The translations under genes and the position numbers were made by a program. The notes under the pieces were generated by a model that made no database searches, was not told the DNA's origin, and saw only the letters and a list, made by a program, of their open reading frames with translations. This document shows positions 12,201 to 21,661 of a stretch of 64,000 bases of DNA, piece by piece; within the stretch, counting starts at the first letter, position 1, and every line of letters begins with the position of its first letter. Source of the stretch: Typha latifolia (Eukaryota > Streptophyta > Magnoliopsida > Poales > Typhaceae); contig CM034106.1 of assembly GCA_019914945.1 (NCBI GenBank), positions 7,626,001 to 7,690,000 on the forward strand, read 5' to 3'.

Positions 12201-13418
12201 TCTTTTTATAATGAAATCTACATAATTTACGTTAGAGATGTGCACAAAAGTTTATTTTTGTTTTTGAAAACTAAAAGTTTTTTTATGCAAATGTTTCATA
12301 TAAAACACCGGAGAATATAAGCTATTGCTCATGCAATAGTTTTCCTTCATTCTTCAAAGGTTGTTTTACATCAGTTGAACAGTGGAGCATGTGCTTTTAA
12401 CATCTGACAGATTTTTCCTTTTGTAGTGTCAACTATTTTATATTCTGACTCTTCAAAAAGCATTCAGTGATTTTCAAGGACGGCTACATCCTTGGACATC
12501 CTTTAATAAGAAGTTATTGCTTTTTGAAGCTTTATGTGGTTTCTAAATTTAAAAATCATCCTGATTGAGAAATAATGCATTACTTGGTTGCTTCTTGTTC
12601 ACCTGATGGAAAAAAGAAAAATTCATATTTCTTATTTGCCTGCTGAAAGAATTAGAGTGCTTCTATTGCTAGCAAGTGCAAATTGACTACCCTATTCTTC
12701 TGATCTGGTTTCAATTTTAATTTTCCATCTTCGTTCCAATTATATAAAAGCATACTTCTAAATTTTTGTGGTCTACCATGGAGCTTCAGCCACCTTTCTT
12801 AAAACTGTGTGATACTGTGTGCTTGTGAGGAACGCCATTCAAGAATAAGTTGATACAGAGGAATTTATTACATCACCTGCTTTTCAGGACAAGTCAATTG
12901 AGCAGAACGAGGAGTTCTGCTCCTATTCAAGCTCCAACAGGGAAAGTTGGGGAAGATGTTCTTCACTTGGTGGAGTTAGTGAGGGCTCATCCTCAGGCGA
13001 GTGCACTGGAACCTCCAATGAAAAACATCAGGTACAGTATTTTCAAGATTTCTTAGGGTCCAACACCATACAATTCTAGCAATCTTATGTCTAACTTCTC
13101 TTTACTCTCCCTTCTTACCTTGTTATCTCTATGATCAGATCTAGTTATTAGACCAAAATCTTTCTGGCATAAGAGAGCAGCTAGAACTCCTTTTTCTTAC
13201 AAAGAATTTACTTTCATTTTCAGCAAATAACTCTTGAGGTCCTTGCAACACCTTTAAGACCGACCAAACCATCTCCTAAGCAAAAGGAGAAAAAGAAGCG
13301 TACCTCCATATGGAAGAGAGCAAAGCGTGAGAAACTGGAGAAGGGGGAGACTCTAAGCCAGCGCTTACGGCTTTGCATCCTTGGAAGGGCCAGCCACAGG
13401 CGACACCGGTCGTCTTGA
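3210..13418 (+). CDS. Plant alpha/beta-hydrolase superfamily protein, 504 residues, 14 exons
   Basis: Exons: 3210-3250, 6101-6182, 6284-6387, 7204-7330, 7420-7514, 7813-7936, 10247-10327, 10845-10943, 11020-11205, 11358-11445, 11539-11615, 11696-11767, 12888-13031, 13224-13418; all phases join into one frame of 504 residues. The protein starts MIEQFINFVIRPPRAEY, a hallmark of a conserved plant hydrolase clade. The nucleophile elbow is GRSMG with Ser144; Asp235 (in HASED) and His263 (in GDHN) complete the likely triad, and CHGNSG near residues 75-80 is the expected oxyanion region. Residues from about 300 on are Ser-rich (SSSNRESWGRCSSLGG), then basic (KQKEKKKR), typical of the plant-specific tail. 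The natural substrate is unknown; the fold fits BEM46/S33-like lipases or peptidases. Intron 2 (6183-6283) needs a GC donor (GAG|GCAAGT) to keep frame. Intron 6 holds a MITE and a duplicate of the start of exon 7. No signal peptide is evident. Confidence 0.93.
4375..4690. repeat. Polypyrimidine tract switching to polypurine tract (intron 1 of hydrolase)
   Basis: From about 4375 to 4535 the plus strand is nearly all C/T (CTCTCTCTC blocks); from 4548 to 4680 it is nearly all G/A (GAGAGAGAG blocks). The two halves are roughly complementary and could fold back on each other in RNA or single-stranded DNA. Confidence 0.75.
9568..9986. mobile_element. hAT-type MITE in hydrolase intron 6
   Basis: The element starts TAGGGCTGTCAAAATAAATG and ends GGCTCGGTTACACCCCTA. 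Subterminal GGCTTGAGCTCAGC-type motifs and an AT-rich centre match the other hAT elements of this window. Flanks are CTTGTCGG (left) and CTTATCAA (right): 5 of 8 positions agree and all three differences are G/A, so a decayed 8-bp target duplication is likely. Confidence 0.7.
10088..10283 (+). repeat. 100-bp tandem duplication covering the splice acceptor and first half of hydrolase exon 7
   Basis: Bases 10088-10183 recur without visible change at 10188-10283. The unit contains about 59 bases of intron end including TATCAG, plus the first 37 bases of exon 7 (V K M A L Q Y M R R V I). The downstream copy continues into the rest of exon 7 and a donor at 10328; the upstream copy has no donor of its own. 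If the first acceptor (exon start 10147) were used, the frame hits a stop (TGA) at 10222-10224. Confidence 0.95.
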
Positions 13419-13789
13419 CTACCTGGAACTCTGTAACATAAGAATCATGTTTGTGACACGGTTTGTAGGAGTAAAAGGTTTCTGATGACTGATGCCTCTC
13501 TTTCTCTCTTTGTTTCCTTTTCATGTAGTAGAAGAGTGTAACCTAGCACACACAGTTGATTAGTTAACTTATTCTGACAACTAGGTGGCTCTGTAAAACC
13601 AAAGGGTCAGTATTTGCATTGTCTCACCTTTGTCAATGCTTTTCTTGTTTTACTTTGTAAATTGGAACGGTTTGAGGAATGCCAGAGTTTGTTAAGTGAC
13701 TGCTTTTTGTCTATAATTTCCTTTTTCTTTTTCAAGTTGTACATCAATAGTACACTCTGGATGGAGTTTCTCTTACATAATAAGTTTGT

Positions 13790-14310
13790 CAGGGTGGTGC
13801 AAACTGGGCAAATTTTCAGGACTAGGTTATGCTAGCAGTTGTACAATGGGAGAAAAATTAAGTTTTAGAAAGATATTTGGGCTAGGGATTGTACTCTAGC
13901 TGTGAAATTTCCTTCATTGTTTAATGTCATTTGGGATGAAAATGTGGTAATTACTGAGGTGTGGGATGAAATTCAGTAGGAATTGAAGTATTGTAGAGCC
14001 CTAGATGATAGGTTGACGGTGGAAGAACAGTAGCTGATTAATTTTGTGCAGGATAAAGTTTAGATGGGTGAGGGAGAGGATATTCCATGTCGGCGGTTCT
14101 CTTCAAATGGAATATTCTCTGTGAAATCTTTATATCGGTTTTTGAACAATAGGGGCAGTTGTCAAATTTTTTTGCCTGGTATTTGGAAGATTTAAAATTC
14201 CAATCAAGGTGAGAGTGTTTTTATGGCTAATGTGTAATAATAAGATCCTGATTGGGGCAATTTGTTTCGAAGAGGGTGGATAGGACAGTAGTCAACCTGT
14301 GTTTTTTTGT
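13790..14310 (+). pseudogene. Decayed LINE ORF2 C-terminal (RT zinc-binding) fragment
   Basis: One frame around 14050-14190 reads GNGxxFSVKSLYRFLN-like sequence (seen as SSNGIFSVKSLYRFLNN), then PGIWKI, followed in another frame by VFLW/ILIGAICFEEGG-like pieces. This is the order of the zf-RVT domain found at the C-terminus of plant L1-type LINE polyproteins. Several stops and frame changes show it is dead. No poly(A) tail or target duplication was found. Confidence 0.65.
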
Positions 14311-14328
14311 AGTATTTCTGTGCTGCCG

Positions 14329-14352
14329 AAACCCTTAACCCTAAACCCTAAA
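14329..14352. repeat. Short interstitial telomere-like repeat
   Basis: Three successive units of the plant telomere type (AAACCCTTAACCCTAAACCC, then TAAA) occur just behind the LINE fragment. Such telo-boxes occur in plant promoters and as relics of break repair. Confidence 0.7.
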
Positions 14353-15068
14353 GGAAAAGTGTTTAGTTATAATAAGATGCCAAGATCTGTTATGGAGGTG
14401 TTTCTCTGGAAGGAGAAAGTGAAAAAGAGAGAGGAGAAAGTAAAACTTTGGAGGGGTTTTTGTGGCCTGGATATCCATGCTATGGTTTTATTTTTCTATG
14501 CTGTGTAGGTGATGGATTGATTGTTTGTGTGGGTGTTACTAATGCTCTTAGTCTTAGTAGAACTGGAGCATTATAACATCTGAATGGTCTTTTTTCAGTG
14601 AAGTAGCAGAAATTTTCTCAAATAATATTAGATCATAAATGCATCTGAGGCTGTATTACTTTTTAACTCATAGGTCTACACAGTGCTTTTGGGAACCCAA
14701 ACGGCCAAGCCCCAAAGCTAAAAAATGATCAATAAACATTGTTCTCAAGTCTGGCAACTATGTTTCCTTTTTGGCAGTGAAATTCTTGGCTTACTTTCCT
14801 TTTCTTTGGCAAATTAACTTCTTCCAGCCTAAGTTGCCATTATTTTTGTAAAAGGAAGAAGTTAATGGTACTATGATATCATTAATTCTTGGTACCATGA
14901 TATAATAACAACTATAACCTTTGCTATGTATATATATATATATATTTATCTCTTTCGACTTATTTGATGGGTATTTTGTTTATTTTACAAAATCATTTTT
15001 AAGATAGTTTTTTCCCTACTATGTAAATAACATCACCCACTCTAGGAGTCTAAAATCTAATAACCTAA

Positions 15069-15538
15069 TTAGGGCTAGCATGAATAAGAAATTAATAACC
15101 TCCATGTAATTTGGCTTAATTTTATAAAACTCGTATGTACCATTAATTTAAGCACTTAACCACCTGTTGTTTTAACTAAAATAAAATTATTATCTTTTTC
15201 ATTATATTTGATCAAACTCAGGTGAAGGTAAGATGTTTGTTAGAGACAAAATTGTAGAGTTGGATAAACTTTCTAATTCATATAAAATAATACAAATAGA
15301 TCTCAAAGTATAAACATATGATACTCTTGGTATTGTTTTAAATGAGTTGCAAAAGTTTATTTAATTCTCTGTAACTTTATCTCTAATAAATTTTTAAATT
15401 TGAATTTTGTTTGAATGACAGAAGAAAAATAACCATTAGTTTTAATCAAAACTATACAGGGTTAAGTGGTTAAATTAAAAGTACATAGGGTGTTATAAAA
15501 TTTAGCCAAACCACATGGTAAAGTGTAATTAACCCTAA
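15069..15538. mobile_element. Inverted-repeat MITE-like element
   Basis: The ends are inverted copies of each other: TTAGGGCTAG...ATGTAATTTGGCTTAATTTT on the left and the reverse complement of AAATTTAGCCAAACCACAT... on the right, continuing through GTATGTAC and CACTTAACC, over roughly 100-150 bp per arm. The centre is AT-rich and non-coding. Ends of the TTAGGGTTAATTACAC type are known from Mutator-like MITEs. No target duplication was recognised. Confidence 0.55.
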
Positions 15539-15609
15539 TAAGAATTAGTTCCACCTATATTGCCTACGTGGTGGGCAAACCATAAATCACGGGCCTTCTT
15601 CCCAGGTAA

Positions 15610-15814
15610 TTAACGGCCCAAATAAGCCAACACATTGAAGGAGAGAAGCCCTACCATTCCCTTTGCTTTAATCCAACTTTCCACCTTTCCAATCGTTACC
15701 GGGAAGATTGAAGAAAACCCATCTCGGCAATCCTGATATTTCTCTTTGTGGCCAAGTATTCGTGCATCTCCGTTGTGTCTCTTTGAATGCCTCATTGAGG
15801 CATTGACAACCCAG
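15610..15814 (+). other. Possible 5' noncoding exon of the EF-hand gene
   Basis: This stretch is markedly less AT-rich than its surroundings and ends in CCCAG|GCAAGTAAC, a perfect GC-type splice donor. Genes of the CML21/22 type often have a 5' leader intron. If right, a 5.8-kb leader intron would run to an acceptor just before 21662 (for instance TTTCTAG at about 21613) and would contain the whole gypsy structure at 16207-20853. This is inference; it could also be an unrelated low-copy sequence. Confidence 0.3.
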
Positions 15815-17558
15815 GCAAGTAACTATATTGATGTATAATTGTTTCGGATTAGCTTGAAGGCATTTGGGTATTTAAATTTTGCCCATTTGGGTGTTTGCTG
15901 ATCCTATTTTTCTATGTTTTCCTTTGTCAGACGTGTAGAGATTTAATAATATGATATTTATGTTTACAAAATTATTCGACATATAACTTTTATTAGCTAA
16001 TTAGTCGATGGAACTCAACTTTGGTATGTGAAGTTCTGATAGGTTCTATTTATCCAAGAAAAAATCTTCTAATTTCTTAGTATGTATTTTTTTTTCTTCT
16101 AAGTTTTCCTGTGATCTTGAGTTTAATTTCCAATGTTTGTTTATAACCCATGCCCAAGTGCACGACTGCATGCTTTCTGTTGCTTCCTGCTCCGGTGAAT
16201 CTTGATTGTCATGCCCCAATTTGAGAACATGATGGCCGCAAATCTTTATAATAAAACCTGGAGAAACACGGAATCTCAAATAATAAACAAATCTTAAATA
16301 TAGAATGACATAATGGAAATGATACTCAACATGCAGAGTCCTCACTAAAGCTTCTTAGATTTCTGCAAAATAACAGGTTCTCATGAACTAGACGCTTAAC
16401 AAATAATCCAATTCTATCTATGAATATGTCTAATGACAATAAAATCAACATAGTGCACAAGGGATCATAACTCATATAAAATATTTTTCTCAAAATAAAT
16501 ACATTTTCAGAATTTTTCTAAAATGTATGAATATGAATATTGCAATAACTTACATTTCTAAATAAATCATTCTGAAAATAGAATTTATATGTATTGAAAT
16601 GATAAAATATTGTATTGTCTCTTTAATGGATACCCTGACTCGTAGCTACATCGCACTACTAGTTACCAAATGATTGCCAGAACTTTTTTAAATAGTCAAT
16701 CCATATAGTGTCTCAGTAGGTATCTTTGTAGTGCACCACTGATTTTTCTACTAATCGTTGAGTAAAATTAGAGTTACCACAAATGAAAATTATCAATAAA
16801 AATTTGATAATTTTTTCATAATCCTACTAGAGTCACTTGGTATCACGTCACAAATTACATTCTAAGAATCTTTTGTTTGGACTTATCTCTCAAATTGAGT
16901 TCCAAATATCTCTTTCACCAGCATAATTCATATTGAATCAATCCAAATCAAATTATGATCATTTACATCTAGATTCTTAATTTTTATAAAAAATTCATTA
17001 TGCATAAACAAAAATGCGTATATGCCAATATATTTTGAATCAAAAAATTTTGAACTTATAAAATACTCTAATATCATGAAGAATATCTTATTTGCTGAAA
17101 ATAAAATGAGATAAATATCTAATAATTGGATCTGTTTAATTATTTGAAAGAGATCATCCTAATATTAAATGTCAATTTTAATCATTAATACTAATAGCAA
17201 ATAAAGCATTTGATATAAAAGTCATGGTATTACTGTTTTTGTAAAACTAAAAAAATTTACATACAAAAGAGATTATGAACATTCAAGCATTTTTTAATAG
17301 ATTTTATCTAATAAATGAAAATTACTACTAATATTTCTAGATTAAATAAAAATAAAAGCAAGAAAACTTGCCTCTCAAACTTATGCCAAAAATCTGATTT
17401 TCAAAATTCTCCTAAAAGGTACGGTTCTCAAAACAGTCCTTATTTCTACTCTCCTCACCCTTAGATTGCTGCTTTGCTCTCTCTTCTTCTAGATTTAGTT
17501 TTATCCTTTATATTTGAGGATTTAGATTAAATCAAATTAATTTTTTATGTATATTTTT

Positions 17559-17987
17559 AGGAAATTTGTATATAACATCCTGTCTTTTAACGAAATTGTG
17601 GTTTACACCTTATATTTTTATTATTTACAAATCGAGCCTTATAATTTAGCAAATATATGGGGAAAATATCCTATTTTTAGATCCGTTAGTTAAACTTAAC
17701 CAAACTACTAGGATAAGTTATTTATACTAAAAAATTATAAAAATGCCCTCAACTGAGTTATATTAAGGGTATTTTAGTCATTTAAAAAATAAGAGCATTT
17801 TTAGTTATTTTAAAAATAAAATATCTCTATTTAATGGAATATTCTCACAGTGTTAATTCAAATCTAATCCATGATGTTTTTTTGCACATATTCGCTAAAT
17901 CATAAGACTTGATTTGCAAATAGTAAAAAAATATAGGGTGTAAACCGTAATTTTGTTAAAAAGTAGGGTGCTATATGCAAATTTCCT
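17559..17987. mobile_element. Mutator-type MITE with 9-bp target duplication
   Basis: The ends AGGAAATTTGTATATAAC and the inverted GCTATATGCAAATTTCCT are part of terminal inverted repeats about 64 bp long. The element is flanked by TATATTTTT on both sides (17550-17558 and 17988-17996), a perfect 9-bp duplication as made by Mutator-like transposases. It interrupts the plus-oriented partial gypsy LTR, so it is younger than that element. A related, more decayed copy lies at 57678-58080. Confidence 0.85.
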
Positions 17988-19046
17988 TATATTTTTAACT
18001 AAGAGAAGGTATCCTAATGGACTCTTATTATATATTCATTTAATTATAAAAAGAGTGCATAGAAGAAAACCCTAAGTGGGAGTTTAAGAGAGAGAAGGTT
18101 GGGGTGACACTTTACATATCAAGGTGAGAAAAAAAAACAATAGAGATCGTACATGAGAGAAAAAAAACAAAAGAAAGGGAGAATAAATCGTACTAGAGAA
18201 AGAGAGGAGAAGAGAGAAGAATAGAGAGAGCAAAGCAACAATCTAAGGGTGAAAAGGTGAAAAAGAGAGTAGGAATAAGAATTACATTGGAAACCATGCC
18301 TTTTAAGAGAACTTCAAAAATTAGATTTTGGGATAAGCATGAAAGGCAAGTTTTCTTGTTCATATTTTTATTTAATCCAAAAAAATTAGTAGTAATTTTC
18401 TTTTATTAGATAAAATCTGTTAAAAGATGCTTGAAAACTTAGTAGTAGTTTTCTTTCCTCTATATACTTTTGTTAAATTTTATAAGTGTTCAGGTTATGA
18501 TTCAAATATTGAGAATTATGCGAAAAATCTTTAGAGGAACTGAATCAACAAGTTATATATTTGATGACAATATTTATTGATTATTGCCAATATTTATGAA
18601 TTATGATCATACCAATTCAATTTTCATGAAATTATATAGAAGATCCATGTTAATTAGTTGATTAGCTTTTGACCGTTATTTTGATAAGAGAATCTATTTG
18701 GATGAGCAATAGAAAAAAATAACAAAAAAGAAGAAATTTAGACTTATGAAGGAAATTTTAAATTGCAAGTTTTCATTGGAAGAGAAAGAGAGAAAAACTC
18801 TTAATATGGTATTATTTGGATATTTAGTTAAATGAGAATAATGAGTTATATGAAAATTATTTGGCATGTTCATAAATTTTAAGTATTTCGTAGAAATTTG
18901 ATATATTTAGTAGAATGTTTTAACTAAGCTGACTCAAGCTTTAATACTATAGAAATTGATTGATCATGATTATTTATAAATTTTAAGTATTGTTTATTGA
19001 GGTTGTGAAGTTTCGAGGACCAAACTTATGTTTAAAGAGGGTAGAA

Positions 19047-20853
19047 TGTAAAATAAATAAATAAATAATTAGAGATAATTATGTAGATAATGATAGATTT
19101 AGTTTTATCCTTTATATTTTACGATTTAGATTAAATCAAATCAATTTTTTAGTCATATTTTTAACTAAGAAAAAATATTAGAATCCCTGTCCTAGTAGGA
19201 CTCTTATTGTATATATTTTCTTAAGTATCAAAATAGGGCTTAGAAGAAAATCCTTACCAGGAGTTTACGAGAGATAAGGTTAGGGCAACATTGTATGTAT
19301 TGAGACGAGGAAAAAAAATGGGCATTTATAAAATGCCACTACATATTTACCGACAATTAGTGGAATGACATTAAATCTAATAATATTTATCAACATATGT
19401 AGGGGAGACTGAGAAAGATGATAGGGATTGCTAATGATCATGGAGAGAAAAAAAAATCTAAGGGTGAAAAAAAGAGTAGGAATAAGGACTGCATTGAGAA
19501 CCGTGGATTTTAAGAAAATTTCAAAAATCAGATCTTGGGATAAGCGTGAAGGCAAGTTTTCTTGCAATTATTTTTATTTAATCTAGAAAAATTAGTAGTA
19601 ATTTTCTTTTATTAGATAAAGTCTGTTGAAAGATGCTTGAATGTTTGTGATCTCTTTTGTATTTTAATTTATTGGTTTTGCAAAAACAGTGATACCATGA
19701 TTTTTATATCAAATGCTTTATTTGCTATTAGTATTCATGATTAAAACTGAAATTTAATATTAGGATGATCTCTTTCAAATAATTAGACAGATCTGATTAT
19801 TAGATATTTATCTCATTTTATTTTCAGCAAATAAGATATAAAATTTCATCATGATATTAGAGTATTTAGTTCAAAAATTTTTTGATTCAAAAGATATTGA
19901 CATCTATGCATTTTTGTTTATGCATAATGAATTTTTTATAAAAATTAAGAATCTAGATGTAAATGATCATGATTTGATTTGAATTGACTTAGTATGAATT
20001 ATACTAGTGAAAAAAATATTTGAAACTCAATTTAAGAGATAAGTCTAGGGAAAAGATTCTTGGAATGTAATTTGTAACATGCTACTAAGTGACTCTAGTG
20101 ATATTATGAAAAAGATTTTCGGATTTTCATTCGTGGTGATTCTAATCTTACTCAACGGCTAGCGAAAAATTAGTAGGACACTGTAGAAGTACCTACTGTG
20201 ACACTAGATAGATCGACTATTTAAAAAAGTTTTGGGCGTTATCTCGATGGCAACTAGTAGTGCAATGAGGCCACGAGTTAGAGTACCAATTAAAGAGATA
20301 ATATGACATTTTATCAGTTTGTTGGTTATCTAAGATATAGATTTCAACAGATATAAATTATATTTTTAGAGTTATTTATTCAAAAATGCAAGTTATTGCA
20401 ATATTCATAATTCATATATTTTGAAAAAATTCTGAAAAATGTATTCATCTTGAGAAAAATATTTTATATGGGTAATGATCCCTTGTGCACCGTATTATAT
20501 TTATCACTTGTTGATTTTTCTGAAAAAATTCTGGAAAATGTATTCATTTTGAGAAAAATATTTTATATGAGTTATGATCTCTTGTGCACCATATTATATT
20601 TATCAATTGTTGATTTTTCTGTTATTAGACATATTTATAGATAGAGTGAAATTACTTACTGAATGTTTAGCTCATGAAGACATGTCATTTTGGAGGAATT
20701 TAAGAAGCCGATTGGTGAGGACTCTGAAGGTTGAATACCATTTTTGTTGAATCAATCTATTTTTAGGATCTGATTATTATTTGGGCTTTCACGTTTCTCT
20801 ATATTTTATTCTAGAGATTTGCGACCATCATGTTCCCATATTTAGGCATGACA
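19047..20853 (+). repeat. 3' LTR of a Ty3/gypsy element
   Basis: Upstream of 19047 is GAAGTTTCGAGGACCAAAC followed by the purine tract TTAAAGAGGGTAGAA, the standard end of a plant Ty3/gypsy internal region. The LTR then starts TGTAAAATAAAT and ends GGCATGACA, giving TG...CA ends and about 1.8 kb. Its first part is repeated in the same orientation from 17492, its last 1.2 kb in the opposite orientation at 16207-17490. Confidence 0.75.
20422..20619 (+). repeat. 99-bp tandem duplication inside the gypsy LTR
   Basis: The segment beginning TGAAAAAATTCTG recurs after 99 bp (20422 and 20521), with about 90% identity by eye. The left inverted arm has only one copy, so this duplication arose in, or was lost from, one LTR lineage only. 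Confidence 0.8.
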
Positions 20854-21661
20854 TTGATGGTGACTGTGAAGTTGATATATTAGAATTTCTAGGATGAACA
20901 TATAACATAATGAAAAATTAATTGCTTCTCTCTTCTCGCACAACTTGAAATTTTAATGATATTTTTCTTGTCTTATACTGTGTGCTCTTCATGCTTTTCT
21001 CTATTCTCTTTATTATCCTATTCATGATTGTGTATTGTTTTGTGCTCTTAAATTCAATACTAGGTATTAGAAGGTCTCATTCAAAGTAATTGATGCACTA
21101 AATGATAGTTTAGTCTTGGGAGAGCAAAGTTGTATGTGGAAACTGAGAAAGCCCGGCATTATTTGGTATGACATTAATGGTTTGCCCTGCACATTCAGGA
21201 AATCATGGGTTTAAGTCAGTCTAGAAGTGTATATAAGTAAAATGCTATGAATATATAAGTGTATATAATTAAATAGTGGAACTCATAGGGGTATCAAATT
21301 ATCAATGCTATGTAAAACAAGGGTTTGAGGGGTATATATATCCTAATATCACATCTAGACCTATATGACTCGCCATTTTTATGTAGATAGAGGTTATTGA
21401 ATGCAAAAAAAGAAAAAGAAAAAGAAAATAAAGGAACTAATTTCATAAAGTTTTGTCAGATAATTGTGAAAAGTTTCTCACTCTTGCCATTACAATGGTA
21501 GTTTGAAAAAAAAATCATTCTTTTTGCAGAGTATGCTTTTTCTTATATACAAAGTTAGATTAGCTCTATAACCACTTTTACCTCTCATACTAATTACTTT
21601 CATTAATTTCTAGATACCTATAATTGGCTAATCTTGTAAGCACATTACTTGATCTACTAAA

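Larger units (their letters stand above)
16207..20853. mobile_element. Ty3/gypsy-derived element bounded by two outward-facing LTR 3' ends
   Basis: The left end reads TGTCATGCCCCAA and the right end TTTAGGCATGACA; the two outer arms (16207 to about 17490, and about 19500 to 20853) are inverted copies about 1.2 kb long, roughly 80% identical by eye. TTGAT stands immediately outside both ends (16202-16206, 20854-20858). Between them lie a second, plus-oriented partial LTR copy (17492 to about 18430) carrying a MITE, a remnant of internal sequence with TTTCGAGGAC and a purine tract before 19047, and a full plus-oriented LTR. No intact coding sequence remains. Confidence 0.75.
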
